Below are positions 11,204 to 23,626 of a DNA stretch of 64,000 bases, one piece after another (within the stretch, counting starts at the first letter, position 1; each line of letters opens with the position of its first letter). The notes beneath the pieces are model-generated. The model was not told where the DNA came from, searched no databases, and saw only the letters and a program-made list of their open reading frames with translations. The stretch covers positions 30,017,501 to 30,081,500 of the forward strand of contig JARKIP010000005.1 in NCBI GenBank assembly GCA_029990175.1, written 5' to 3'. Both the position numbers and the translations under genes were made by a program. This DNA is from Petunia secreta (lineage: Eukaryota > Streptophyta > Magnoliopsida > Solanales > Solanaceae).

Positions 11204-11940
11204 TCATCCCATAACCTTAATAAATATTATATAAAAACTTGTTAAACCAAGGAAACTACTTACTTCCTCCACATTGTTTGGCGCATGCCATTCTGCTACT
11301 ACTTTAAGTTTACTAGGATCAGCTATGACACAACCCTGATGAATGACATGTGCAAAATATTCAACCTCGGTATGACTAGCCTGACATTTACTAATCTTAA
11401 CAAACAAATAGTGAGCCTTAGTCATCTAAAAGTTTCCTCTAAGTGTAAAAAATGAGCTGACTAGGAAGGGTTGTAAACGAGGATATCATAAAAACAGACG
11501 AGGATAAATTTCCTCAAGTAAGGTTGAAATAGTGTTCATCGAACTCTAGAAGGTTGATGGGCCATTTTTAAACCAAAATGACATTACCAAAAATTCATAA
11601 TGCCTATTATGAGATCTAAAAGTTGTCTTCTCAGTATCGTTTCCAGCCATTCTTATATGGTGATAACTATATCTAAGATCTAGCTTTGAGAAATGCTTTG
11701 AACTCCCCAATTCATTAAAAATTCCTCTATCACTTGGATCGGAAAATTTTCCTTCATATAGTGCAGTCACTATGATTCTTGTAATCAATGCATGCCTCCA
11801 AGTACCATCTTTCTTCTTGACCACAACAATAGGAGAAGAGTATGGGGTGACACTTGATCTGATCACACCAAAGTCTAGCATTTTCTATATCATTTTTTCA
11901 ATTTAACCCTTTTGAGTAGGAGGTTATATATGGGGTCTCA
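11204..11940 (-). pseudogene. GY1 reverse transcriptase remnant
   Basis: The minus-strand segment 11546-11881 reads as RT fingers and palm (VIRSSVTPYSSPIVVVKKKD, then SKHFSKLDLRYSYHHIRM). Next comes the catalytic region, where a FYDILVYNPS block stands in for the usual double-Asp box, so one catalytic Asp is lost. Then 11204-11425 gives the RT connection part (KISKCQ ... FLGLTSFY). Frameshifts and stops separate these blocks. The order fits one decayed pol gene. Confidence 0.8.
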
Positions 11941-12299
11941 CATTGATAGGAGAAGTTCTTTTAGTATAATTTGATAGTCATATGATTCCTATGGGAAGGT
12001 AAGCTGGTAGAAAACTAAAAAACGTGAAGAATAATGACTTAGAAGCTTCTGCAAGTCATCATGAATGCCTTTTTGTTTGGCATACAAGGTAATATCTTCC
12101 TCGTCCACAGGTTGTACAAAATCGTTGACCATCAGGCTCATCTGAGCATGTTTATTTAGTAGTTTTTGCATTTAGTGAGTGCCCAACAACTTAGTATGTC
12201 CTTGTTGACTTCCTCTTAGGGAAATATTTTTCCCAACAATTTGAAGATCTATCTTCAACTATTTGAAATTCCATTTAATATCACCAAAGATGATTGACC

Positions 12300-12530
12300 A
12301 TTATATAGAAAGAACTATATATATACCCTCCAATGGCAAGCATGTCACTGTAAGGTCAACCCTTTGCATTCTCCAAGTTAATCCCTTACTCATAAAGGAA
12401 CAATGCGTTATATTCCCATAAGCAACTACTATAGAGAAATGGGGTATAGTTTTCAGTTTGCATCTCAGTTGTTTTTTACTGTTCAGATCCATGAATTTGT
12501 GGGCTATCCTGAATCTATTAAGATATGCAC
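12300..12530 (-). pseudogene. GY1 retropepsin remnant
   Basis: On the minus strand VHILIDSG (about 12508-12530) is the aspartic protease active-site motif. It is followed after a frameshift by FMDLN, then by a stretch whose spacing of hydrophobic blocks (SIVVAYGN ... LTVTCLPL) fits a gypsy protease. The motif sits just inside the MITE insertion at 12563. Confidence 0.7.
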
Positions 12531-12562
12531 CATCTTACCCCTGATGCCTCCTTAAACTCTCA

Positions 12563-12788
12563 GGGATTGTTTAGTTTGCGGGACTAAAAAAAAAGAATAT
12601 CCCACAAATTCTAGATTATATTATAATTCCTGGATTAATAATCTCATCTTCTATATAAGATAGGATAATACCACGAATTTGGTATAAAAATTGTCACAAT
12701 TTAGCTAATTCCACTAACCAAACATGAGATAAATGTAGTCACAAATTTAATCCCGGAATAATTAATTCAATCCCACCAACCAAACGAC
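12563..12788. mobile_element. MITE, 226 bp, flanked by CTCTCA
   Basis: The left end starts GGGATTGTTTAGTTTGCGGGA. The reverse complement of the right end starts GTCGTTTGGTTGGTGGGA, an imperfect terminal inverted repeat. CTCTCA occurs on both sides (12557-12562 and 12789-12794). The inside is AT-rich and non-coding. The TIR wording resembles common eudicot MITEs of the hAT or PIF/Harbinger type; the superfamily is not certain. It interrupts GY1. Confidence 0.7.
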
Positions 12789-12884
12789 CTCTCATTCTTC
12801 TATAGTCGATTATTCTATCATAAGTATGAATGGACATTAGAGGACTCAAAATAGATTTTTTCAGTTGTTCCTCCTCTAAGAAAC

Positions 12885-15153
12885 TGACACGACCCGAATT
12901 TTCGGCTAGGCCGTGAGGGCACCCGACATCCTCCCCTAGACCCGTCGGGCGAACCCTTAACAACTGAATTAGAAAAATGAAAATAGATCCAACTCATAAA
13001 TAAGAATAGGTCTTTAAAAAGACACAGATATACTGATATCTCTAAGCTGTACAAAAGAAATTACAGCTAACTACCCAACATACTAGGTTTAGGGCTATCA
13101 AGACTAGACATGTAAGAGTACAAAATAATACATACGCCTCATGAAGGGGGCAAAATATAACTGAAATAATAAACATAAAACTGGTGGTCATCCGGAATAA
13201 AAGTTGGCTCACCCTGACAGATGAAGTCGTCTTCGCTCCTTAACAACGTGGCGAACTCAATCCTGGAGCAAACCTGCCGAAACGCGATAAATAAACAAGA
13301 AACTAAAAAACAAACAAGGGTGAGTCAAAAGGACTCAATAAGTAGGACAGACTAGCCACCTCAAAGAATAGGATAGCTAGCCAGGGAGGGGAAAAGCAGA
13401 TAAACCAAATTCACCTTATCTCAACCACAAAAGGCAAAGCCAGATAATAACCGGAAACACGTATGGAACCATAAACTCATAAAAAACTAGGGTTCATAAG
13501 ATGGAACATATAGGTATCCTGAACATATCAATAATCAGAAATACATCATATTATATGTAAATATTGTTGCGGCGTGCAGCCCGATCCACATATTTATACT
13601 GTTGCGCCGTGCAACCCGATCCATATATTTATACTGTTGTGGTATGCAACCCGATCCATATATATTTATGCTGTTGCGGTGTGCAACCCGATGCATATAT
13701 TTATACTGTAACCCGATCCATGTATTTATACTGTTGCGGCGTGCAACCCAATCCATATATATTTATACATACACATAATAGTAACCACACAATTTACTAC
13801 ACATATCACCGGCGGGGGACTCTCATCGACTACCGGGAAGTATATGTCAAGCTCAAAACTAGAGTACAATGCCCATATACTCAATGCAATACCAACAACA
13901 GGGCATAACAATATAATGTACAATGTAAATCCAAAGCTAAGGCGTAATGAGTACGCCTATCGACAACTGCACACGTAAGGAACACGTGGTAGAAAATCCA
14001 CAAGGCCAAGTGCCTCCAAAGAAATGGATATAAACGCTTACCTTATTCCAAATTAAACACTGCTACTCGACAACCGCTTTGTCCTTTGGATTCATTTCCA
14101 AACGATCCCATTGTTTTCAATAAGTAGAAAAATATATCACATAAGGCTAAAGCTTCATTCCTTACATCTTAGGGCAATCCGGTTAGGAACCTGATACCCT
14201 ATTCGCATACGCAATACGCAGCCCAGGCCTATGTACAGGGTTCAAAGTCACATAACCAACCCTTGAATAAATTATATTTATGGGTAGCTCATAACTCCCT
14301 GAGTACGAATATATAATCAATTTCATTATCGGGGTCCAACTACCCTTTAAATTATCAATTTAACTTATTAAAATGATGTCTAATATCCCAATTTTTACCG
14401 TTAAAATATATCAAACACACGTAATAAACTGAAATAATAGATTAGAAACATTGCCTGGATGTTTCGGGGTAAAATTTTTACTATTTTCCTGCTCCTTTTC
14501 CTTTCTTTTCTCATTTTTTGGTTTTTCTCTCTTTTAGTTCTCGCTGCCTCGTTCGTCTTTCTGTCTTGCTAAGTGAGCTTAAGGGATTTTATCCGTGAGA
14601 AAAATCCCTGAGCTCCTTAGCACTGCCTTTCATTTTTTTCCTTTCTTTTTACTTTTTTTCTTTTTATTTTCTTTTCGTAACGAATATTGAAACGGAACCT
14701 TACAAACTTCGAAATAATTTCAAATTTTGCATATAATTTATACAAAATTTAAGTGACGTACTCGTTAAGGCGGATCTCAAATCGAATTCCCGAAATTCAA
14801 GATGCGAATTAAATCGAAAAAGATCAATTTATTTAACTTTCGATATTTTAGCGGAAACTATCCGAACGACCTCGAAATTCACTTCTGAAAGTTCACACAA
14901 GTCAAAAATAATCATACGAATCTAACGGCGATTTTAGATTTTGAATTGGAGCGCATTCGCTAAAATCGAGCTCGAATATCTCTTTTTAATATTTACCAAC
15001 AATGAAAACTGAAACCTTCTTAGGATACCTACCAAACGAAGTCTGATTTAGCTCAAATTTCACAGACAGGTAATGGATCTTACGAAGCTTTCAAAATTAT
15101 AAGCACGCCAATCGGAGTCCTAACTTCCAAAACGACTACTTAAGGTCATTTCA
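12885..15153. mobile_element. Solo LTR A, 2269 bp
   Basis: It starts TGACACGACCC and ends GGTCATTTCA, so the ends are inverted. The 5-bp duplication GAAAC flanks both sides exactly (12880-12884 and 15154-15158). There is no interior, primer site or coding. The same family occurs in inverted orientation at 19062-20966. A single LTR with a perfect duplication is the expected product of LTR-LTR recombination. Confidence 0.85.
13560..13770. repeat. Minisatellite of about 45 bp in solo LTR A
   Basis: Five to six copies of a unit containing GTTGCGGCGTGCAACCCGAT and CCATATATTTATACT. One copy is shortened. Open frames across it on both strands only reflect the repeat. Confidence 0.85.
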
Positions 15154-15158
15154 GAAAC

Positions 15159-16140
15159 TGACTCCTAATTCCTATTCTTCCATATCCTCCTCCGTATCTT
15201 AGATGGATAATTGTTTCTTTTTCTTTATACATGGACAAACGAATATTTCTCATCACACCAGTAATATAAGTCTTCTTTGGCTCTCATTTCATCCATCTTA
15301 CCTGCACACATTCTTCTTGAGCCTTTAATTGCAGGTTGATCACTAGTACTAAAATATTTGTTTCCTTCAGGACCTTTGCCTCTTTCAACCCCTGAATTTT
15401 GCCCATTTTTCCTACTAGTTGATTCCCAAGAAAGAGGAGTAAGAAGTAAAGCTCTGGAATTCCCGTATAATGGTTGATTTTGTTTTTTAGAAGTTGTATA
15501 TAGTGTTCAGCTAACTTGGCTAATTGAAGCTTTCATAAGAGTTCTTAGACTAAAGATCTTCACATGTACTTTAATTTCTGATTTTACCCCATTAAGAAAA
15601 GAACTAATTATGTTATAGAATCCTCATCAAATTTATCCAGACAATTCTTGATTAGTACATTTCTGTTTTTATTCCACCAAATGAGGCACATGATGCTTAT
15701 GAAATGTGTGACCAAACGGTAGATACAAAGCCCTAATATAGTCATTCCAATTAAGAAGTCCCCTACCCACCTTGTTTTAAGCATAGATTGATGTCATTGC
15801 ATAGTTCTATCTTCTAGTTTATTCAAGCTATTTTTAGTTTCATTTGTTTAGATGTACCATCATAATCAAAGAATCGATCAAAACGAAAAATTCAACCACT
15901 TAAATCCTCACCATTAAATTCTAGAAATTACACTTAGGAATACTTAGTAGTCGGGTAAGTATTGTTACCTGGTGGATCTAATTCCCCATTTTTTATGAGA
16001 GCAGGAGGTGCGGTGGCGGTGCCAGTACTTAAGGTGGTAGAATGTTGTTCACTAGATTCACAATAAGTTGATAAATGTTTCCCAAGCTTTTGTCGTAACG
16101 TTTCTCTATTTCCTAACTTGATCCCGGAATTCATCTATCT
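15159..16140 (-). pseudogene. GY1 gag remnant
   Basis: The minus-strand frame starting at 16134 (MNSGIKLGNRE) ends at 15934. Further along, about 15226-15300, the same strand reads MDEMRAKEDLYYWCDEKYS, matching the RAKGLCYWCDEKYSPGH-type stretch before the zinc knuckle in chromovirus gag proteins. Here the last Cys/His residues are lost to a stop. Solo LTR A begins just after. Confidence 0.6.
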
Positions 16141-16199
16141 CCTGTCACATATCATTGTTTCATATTGTTTCTAGCATGATTTCCGGCCAACAACTGATT

Positions 16200-16560
16200 G
16201 TATCTGATATCAATTTAGTATACTTAAGGAGTAAAGTATCAAAGGTGTAAATCTAAGGAATCCAATTCAAGAAGAATCCTTGAACGATTTACAGTAACTC
16301 GATTGAATCATTTGAGAAAAGATAAGAGAAATAGTATTATCAATGTTAATGAATGATCTAATATTTTATATTGATTAGCTATATATCCTCACTTAGCTAG
16401 CTTAACTCCAATAACTAATTGAGTTAGGCAGGCTAACCTCAGAGCTAATTCTCTTTGGGTAATTACAATTATACCCTGCTAATTCTGTATATCAATAAGC
16501 TTTGCCCCTCCTTGTTAGTTGGGTTCTTACATTAACTAAGACAAATCAGTCTTGAAAGGA
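16200..16560 (-). other. Possible GY1 LTR end and Met-type primer site
   Basis: On the minus strand TTGATATCAGATAC near 16200-16214 resembles a decayed initiator-Met primer site and lies just upstream of the gag remnant. The flanking 350 bp would be the end of the 5' LTR. No second LTR copy is present in the window to confirm it. Confidence 0.35.
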
Positions 16561-16689
16561 AAAAGGGTCCGAAGTCTTAAAAATAGGTGGGAGGGACAAC
16601 TACTTAATTAGTAGGTAATAAGTTTAAAGGCATCAAAAAACTACCCCTGAAACTTTGAAATATGCAAATAAGACATTAGTATATATATT

Positions 16690-17410
16690 TGATTTTAGCA
16701 AAAATGAAAAATTATTTTCTCTCTCCTCTTTATCCCCCATTTCTTCTCTATACCCGATTTTGATGGTTCTTCTTACCATTCTTTCTCACTACTTTCAATT
16801 TGCATTGCTTCTTTTTATAATATTTTAAATATTGGGATCCCATGTGCATTTTTAATCTTTGTTAGAAAGATATGTGAAAGCTAATCATTGTTGAAACTTG
16901 AAATAATGAAATAGGTTTGAAAATTTGAACCTAATTTTTATGTTATTATCAAATGGGTGTTATTTAAAACTGTTAGGAATAGTATTTGTAAGTTGATTAC
17001 AAAATTTGCGATCATTTAGAGTTGATTTAGATGAGCTTAGGATTTAATTTGGATAAAAATGTTGCTGAATTTTCTATAGATCTAAATATATTACTTTGAT
17101 GTTTACACATCAATGCTTATTTATAAACATCATCGAGATGTTTGGGTCCCCGTATATGATGTGTTAGTCCTCCACCGAATTTATGTGTATGTATCGTAGA
17201 TGTTGTTTTGTTTATCCGGCAAAAACCAATAGATGCCTTTTGCACATACAAATAATGTTTATACATATAATAATATGTTTGTACATCTTTCGTGATGCGT
17301 ACACATCATGGATGCCATCTTATTTTTCGACGAATATCAACAAATACAATTTACACATATAGGTTTATGTTTACACATACATTATTATATGTGCACATAA
17401 ACGTTGACGT
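16690..17410 (+). repeat. Left arm of fold-back-like element
   Basis: The outer part is homologous in inverted form to 21400-21850. The inner part (17090-17410) has repeated hyphenated palindromes such as GATGTTTACACATC (17098-17111). Confidence 0.55.
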
Positions 17411-17488
17411 GTAAATTATATATATATATATGTTTCGATCATTTAAGTAATGTTTGATTGATCCTACTACCATAAACCCTAAATTATA

Positions 17489-17730
17489 CTCTCTGTTACA
17501 ATTTATGTGGCAATATTTCCTTATTAGTCTGTTCCAAAAAAGAATGGCAGCATTCTAAATTTGTAATAATGTAACTTCAAAATTACAGTTTTGCCATTAG
17601 TGAAATGATTTACAACCACACAAATATCTATGTCTTATTCTAGACTACAGTTTTAAAAGTCTTCCTTTATTTCTTAAACTCCGTGCCGAATACAACTATG
17701 ACATATAAAGTAGAAGGGGGGGGGGGGGGG
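17489..17730. mobile_element. Stowaway-like MITE, 242 bp
   Basis: It begins CTCTCTGTTAC followed by AATTTATGTGGCA, familiar wording of Solanaceae Stowaway MITEs. It ends in a G-rich terminus that has become a run of 15 G (17716-17730). TA flanks both ends (17487-17488 and 17731-17732), as expected for Stowaway. Non-coding. Confidence 0.6.
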
Positions 17731-17784
17731 TAATGAATATGGAATACCTTACCAGTGATTCCACTTTATATAAATATGAATTTC

Positions 17785-18490
17785 ACTATAGTCTCACCTA
17801 ATGGTTAAATTCCAGCAAATTATTTCTAAACGTATAGTGGATGAATGATAATTGAACACATCACATAAAGAAGTTATAATTGAACATACTTTGATTGATA
17901 CACCAATAAGTGTACTTTAAATAAATCACGTAAGGATAATTTGATTGATTTCACCATGGCTATTTAGTATAGTCTAACGCAATGCTTAAGTTCCAACAAA
18001 TTGTTACTATTATAGGGTATAGTTAATTAATGAGAATTGAATACATCAAACAAACAAGTTATATTTAAACATAATTTGGTTGATTCACCAATTAGTGTAC
18101 TATAAATGAATCACTTAAGGATAATTTGATTGATTTTACCATAAAAATTAAGTATAGTCTAACGTAATGGTTAAACTCCAATAAATTGTTAACATTTAGT
18201 AAATGAATGATAATTAAACACATCGCACAAACATGTTATATTTGAACATAACTGGATTGATGCACTCATAAGTGTATTATAAGTGAATCACTTAAGGATT
18301 CGATTGATATCACTATAACTATTAAGTATAGTCTAACGCAATGGTTAAATTACAACAAATTATTACGACAACGTTTAGTGAATGAATGAGAGTTGAATAC
18401 ATCATACAAATAAGTTATATTTGAACAAAATTTGATTGATTCACTAGGAATAATTCACTTGAATTAGGTATGTGTACACAAAAAAAGTCG
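17785..18490. repeat. 180-bp minisatellite, four diverged copies
   Basis: The marker TATAGTCT followed by AATGGTTAAA-like sequence occurs at 17787, 17968, 18153 and 18327, so units are 174 to 185 bp. Each unit also contains GATTGATTCACCAATAAGTG-like sequence. Unit length is close to nucleosome size, as in plant satellites. Copies differ by about 15-20 percent by eye. Confidence 0.8.
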
Positions 18491-19056
18491 TTATGTATAT
18501 TCTAATTTAATATTTCAACAAGGATATTCATAGATTAAGTGGAAGAGTATGAAGCAATATAAAATTAATAATTTTATTTTATAATTGGACAAATATATAT
18601 TTTTGAGTTGAAGGGTTGCATTTGTTAATTTGAATAGAAAAGTTGTCTTTGTATTGTGAAGGGTTGCGCTACTTTATGAAATATTAATAACTGTCCTGTA
18701 TTTATCATAACTACCCACGTATTAATAACCGCTATGTATTTATAATAACTACTAAAGTGTTAAATATTTTCACATCTTTATTTAAATATTACACATCTTT
18801 CTGGAGCGTACACATCCACTAATATGTGTAAACAATCACACACGATGTTTCGAATTGAGCTGCCAAAAAATAAACTAAATATTTTGCACATATTAATAAG
18901 TGTACACTTTTTAAAATTGTGTGTAGACACCGTAATCGATGTGTAAATATCACACAAGATTTTTCAAATGGACCGACGTAGATAAATTAAATTTTCTGCA
19001 CATCATGAATATGTGTAAACATAAAAAATATATGTTTGTACACTACATTTGATGTG
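18491..19056. repeat. Inner arm of fold-back element with ACACATC-type repeats
   Basis: Repeated units of roughly 115 to 130 bp carry GTGTAAACATCAC-like cores. Solo LTR B is inserted in this arm, which continues at 20972. No coding is seen. Confidence 0.45.
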
Positions 19057-19061
19057 TAAAC

Positions 19062-20966
19062 TGAAACGACCTTAGGTAGTTGTTTCTGATGTTAAGCCTT
19101 TGATTGGAGTGCCAATAATCTTAAAAGCTCCGTAAGGTCAATTAGGGCCTGTCTTTAAAATTTGAGCTGATTCGCACTTCGTTTGGTATAATTTTTGAGA
19201 AGGTTTCCATTTCGATTGTCGGTAAAGCTTAAAAGAGAATTTTGAGCTCGATTTGAGTAAATGAGCTCTGTTTCGAAATTCAAAAGTTGCATTAGTTTTG
19301 TATGGTCATTTGTAACCTATAGCAACTTTCAGAAGTAAATTTTGAGGCCGTTCGGTCAGTTTTGCTAAAATTTTAAAAGTTAAGAAATCGACCTCTTTTT
19401 ATGGGAGCCATATCTTGAATTCTATAAATCCGATTCTAGTTCCGTCTTTGCGAGTATGTCACACACAAAGCATATACACAAGTCTTATATGATTTGTCTG
19501 CAAAATTTAGGGTCATTTTGAGCTTTTTAGTATCCCGTTTAGATCCAAATTGCAGACCACTTGTTGCTGGTTTGAAAATTGCACTGTGAGCAGCTTGCTT
19601 CAGCAGTATAAAAGCTTACTTTGGCTGATTTATTTCACAACTGTTCCAGCCCTTTTCCATGTCAGTTTAAGCTAAATTTTTAGTGCTAAATCCATCCAAA
19701 ATATTCATGTATAAATCCTATAACATTCAATAGCTTTAATTCATGTTTCTTACCTAGAATTTCTTGAAATTGAATTAAAAAATTGGATTGGGACCCTATA
19801 AATTATGAAACCGAGAATTTTGGACTCGTGGGATTATGAGGAGTCCGAAAATATATTGTTTATGGATTTTTGGCTAATCCCGGCCCAGGAGTATTTTGGT
19901 AATTTTTCATCTTTCACCATTTAAAGACTAAATACTCTACACCGTTTAAAGACTAAATACTCTTTCCTTCGGGCAGTTATAAGTGTAAATATGTTGTTTT
20001 GGCTCAGAAAAGAGTTATTTAGGGATGTCGGAGAGGAAAAGAAGTTATTCAGTAGCTATTCTAACCCAGGACTCGAGGTAGGTAGTTTTATCCGTTTCTT
20101 TGACGGCCTTTGGCCTTTGGATAATCTATTCACCCGTTCTATACGTGAATAGCTGCCGACATGGTGTACTTTTTACGCCACAACCTTGTTATATATTTTT
20201 TTCGTTATGTTTCTTGATTTTTGGGTTATTATGTCATCTGAGGGCAAGAGGATTCCGCCCTAGGAGCAGGAGGATTCCGCTCCTTGCATCATATTGAGGA
20301 TATAAGGATTCTGCTCCATTCATTCGACACATGTGACCCATTGCATCATGTTGCATTTTTCTCATAATCTTCTATGTGTTTGCTACTCGCCCATTTGTGT
20401 ATTGTTTATCCGTTATATGTCGTTACTTTCTGTTTCCCTGGCTCGTTTGACTGTTATTTTTAAGTAATTAGTCATTCCTCACCTATTGAGTCCTTATGAT
20501 TCACTCCATACCTATTTCTTGATTTGTATATTCGTTTCGGCAGATTCTGCTCCAGGACCCAGCCATCAGCGCAACTGAGGAGCGAGGATGCTCTTAGCTG
20601 TCTGTGGTGAGCCAGCTTGTTCCTTGAGGCCGCCAGCTCTAGATACTATAGTGGTATCCTATTTTGCTCCCTTCAGAATATGTATCTGTTCTTTTGACTT
20701 CGTATATGTCTGATCTGAGAACTCTAGACCTATGTTTGGGGTAGTTAGCTGTATTTGTTCTGACAACTTGTACATTTTGTTCATCTTATGTATAAATATC
20801 TATCTTCTGGAGCTATTTTACATTTGAAGCTAGCTTCATTTTGCCTTTAAGTCAGTTTTATGTCATATATAGATCGACTTTGTCGATAGGGTTCGCTCAA
20901 CAGATATAAGAGAGGTAGTCGGGTGCCTGTGCCTGCACGGCCTAGCCGATAATCGGAGTCATGTCA
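19062..20966. mobile_element. Solo LTR B, 1905 bp, inverted relative to A
   Basis: It starts TGAAACGACCT and ends GAGTCATGTCA. TAAAC flanks both sides exactly (19057-19061 and 20967-20971). The reverse complement aligns with solo LTR A, including GGCTAGGCCGTG and GGCACCCGAC near the end. It lacks A's 45-bp minisatellite, which accounts for part of the length difference. Non-coding. Confidence 0.85.
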
Positions 20967-20971
20967 TAAAC

Positions 20972-21850
20972 ATCACGCAAGATGATTCAAAAAGATATGC
21001 GAAGACAACTAAACCATATCCACATCATAAATATGTGTACACATAACAAGATGCTTCAAACACATATTCGTAGAAAATCTTGAGAGATGTTAAATGAACA
21101 TTTGTTGATTTTCACTGGACGATCAAAGCATCGTGTATGATGTTTACACATCTTTGCTGGTGTGTAAACATCTTTTTACATTTGTAAACATTACAGACGA
21201 TGTTTAATAGGCATTTGGTGGTTTACACATGACGTTCACAACAACTTATATAATGTTAATACATCCCAGTAGGTGTGTACACATATTCGGTATGTGTAAA
21301 CATCACTAAAGATATTTAATGGGCATCTAGTAATTTTTTTCCCTTTCGATGCTTGAGAATTTAATACATTAAGATATGCTAAGAGAAGTTTACAATATAT
21401 CCTAAGAGATTTTTCCCTTGATATGTGTTCAGATCCTGAAATGCAGAAAATTTCAGCAACAATTTTGATGCAACATCAATCCAAATCCTTTGCAAATCAA
21501 CTCCAAATGATCTCAATTTTATATCCAACATTCATGTGCTATTCAAAATATTTTCAAATAAATCTCAGTTTAACAGAATACCAAAATCATGTTTGGATTG
21601 TTGTACCCATTTTAAACCTTCAAAGTTGAAAACACACCATTCCTAATTCGAATAAGACATAGTTGGTGAAGAAAATAAAGAGTAAATGAATAAGGAAGAA
21701 AATAATGAAAAAGAAAAGAAGTTTTAGTAGTAGATGAGGATTAGGAGGAGGAGTAAGATTGAGGAAGTAGAGAAGAAAGGGAGGAAGAAGATGATGGAGA
21801 AAAAATTGTCATTTCTTTAATTTTTTTTATATTTAAATTTTTACTCCAAA
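20972..21850 (-). repeat. Right arm of fold-back-like element
   Basis: 20972-21310 holds ACACATC-type palindromes such as GATGTTTACACATC at 21139-21152. 21400-21850 is the inverted partner of the left outer arm. A short open frame at 21423-21629 lies in the arm and has no family features. Confidence 0.5.
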
Positions 21851-21880
21851 CTCTTTATAATTCTAATTTGACCCTCTCCT

Positions 21881-23620
21881 TTCCTTAATTAGACTATTAA
21901 TGAACCACTTGAAATAAAAGAATATGTAAAAGAAAAAGAAATCCTCTTTTCTTATTTCAAGACTAGAGAAGTCTCTGCCTCTCTCTTCTCTTGTTAGTTG
22001 GTGCATAACACAATCTACAAAATACAAAGGCGTGACCCTTTATGAATAATTTTTTTTCGCTTTATGAAAATTAAAAATTGTGTTGTAAGTTTATGGCCTT
22101 CATGTTAATATAAGTGATGCCCATGCCAGAATTTATGTTGTCAAATTTGCAAATGTGTTAGAGAAAGTAAGGGTTGCCATGCAAAATAGAATGAGTGTAA
22201 TTGAAATTAAAAGATTTTTATGTAATGAGCTAAAAATAGATGATGAACAATGATCGCGAAAACTTAAACATATAAGGAATGGACTTTGCAAACTAATGCC
22301 TGGAACTAACCTGATTATTCTTTCGCTTCATCAACGAAAGCTTTTTAGACTGCCATCTGGATGAAATAATTTGTGTCGTGCAGAAGTTCTTTTTTTTTTT
22401 TTTTTAGTTCACATTATAACGCCTTAGAAAAGAATTTTATAATGAGTTCATAGATTCATGGGTAACTAATACATCCTTTCAATTTTTTATACTATTTTTG
22501 TGGATGAAATTGAGAAGCAGGAGGAGGACTCATACAAATTGAAGATACACTAGAAAAGAGATCTTATGGTTGAAGCAATCTCCTGTGTATTAAATGTTCA
22601 AGAGTTTCGTACAAAGCACCTGAGATATTTTTTTAGGTACCAGAAAAGAGATCTAATACTCGAAGCAGTAGATTTGCGTGTTAAAGCATATGTGATCTTA
22701 TTACAAAAAGCAAGAGATCTTTTTGTTAAAGAAGTAGGACATACTACTAATTAACAATTTTATTTGGTTTTTGTTTGTTTGTTTGTTTTTTTGTTTGCAA
22801 GTGACCAATATTTGTGGATATGGATGATTTGATTTTTTGCATTCAATTTGAATTTAAGATTGTGATAGGTACTAGGGTGATGCACTATTGTCAAGAAATA
22901 TGTTATAATGATTAGAATTAATACGTCAAATGCAAGATACAGATGTGAGGACCCGCCAAAAAACTTTTCAACCGAATTCCTGACAATTTGGTCGGGGATG
23001 CTCCAAGTTCTAGCGATGAGAGCTGAAGTTTAAATATTATTTTAATAGGGACCAAACGAGTAATAGTGGCAATGCAATGTCCTATTTTTGTCTCACCGCA
23101 ATTAGACACACTTTTGGGCTGCTAATATACGAGAGATTTTGATGACTAACGAATAGGTAAAAATGAGGGTGATCTTGATATTTTGAGCACTTTAAAGGTG
23201 GTCTTTTAAAATTGAGCACTTATACAATGAAGCTGAAAGTATAGAAATAACCTTACTAATAGAGCACTTCCTATAATTATTAAAATACTATTGCACCTTT
23301 TTGAAGCTGTAATTACAAAAATGCCACCGCTCCTTTTTGTCGCCGTAATTATAAAAATGACACTGCTCTTATAAAGCAGAAAACAGTACCAATCGGTCGT
23401 TATTTATTCATATGGTCACGTCCATTTTATGAATAAATAAGGCCAAATCGTCATCGCTCGCTCATATACAAAAATTAAAGCAAAACATAATGCAAGACCT
23501 ATTAGGCATCATTTCTTCATATAGCGATAAAAAAATTCATGTTCATTTTGTAAAAAAAAATATCAAATCATACTTAGTTTATTCATTCACAATAATATAT
23601 ATGAAAATATAAAATCTAGA
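21881..23620. other. No recognised genes
   Basis: AT-rich sequence. A short plus-strand open frame (22566-22754) contains a roughly 90-bp diverged duplication (AGAAAAGAGATCT at 22552 and about 22644) and has no family features. A (GTTT)n tract lies at 22768-22795. Otherwise nothing is seen. Confidence 0.4.
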
Positions 23621-23626
23621 CAATGT

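Larger units (their letters stand above)
10160..16560 (-). mobile_element. GY1: old dead Ty3/gypsy element, broken by two later insertions
   Basis: Reading the minus strand from right to left gives, in order, a possible LTR end and primer site (about 16214), gag, a gag zinc-knuckle-like stretch, protease, reverse transcriptase, RNase H and the start of integrase. The order and wording match chromovirus-type Ty3/gypsy polyproteins. Solo LTR A (12885-15153) splits the gag-protease junction and a MITE (12563-12788) splits the protease leader. Stops and frameshifts are dense, and the RT catalytic box is damaged, so the element is inactive. The 3' end is lost at about 10160. Confidence 0.75.
16650..21880. 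mobile_element. Fold-back-like element with long inverted arms and internal insertions
   Basis: The sequence around 16690-17100 is a diverged inverted copy of about 21400-21850. For example GATCATTTAGAGTTGATTT near 17008 matches the reverse complement near 21510 (GATCATTTGGAGTTGATTT), and both are followed by GTTGCTGAA and TTTTCT. Inside each arm are many short palindromes of the form GATGT-NNNN-ACATC. Arms plus subterminal palindromic repeats are typical of fold-back or Mutator-like elements. No transposase is seen. Later insertions are a Stowaway-like MITE, a minisatellite and solo LTR B. The outer ends are uncertain by tens of bases. Confidence 0.55.

Noticed and set aside
13535..13923. 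Open frames on both strands over 'CNPIHIYT' type repeats
   Set aside because: They reflect the 45-bp minisatellite in solo LTR A.
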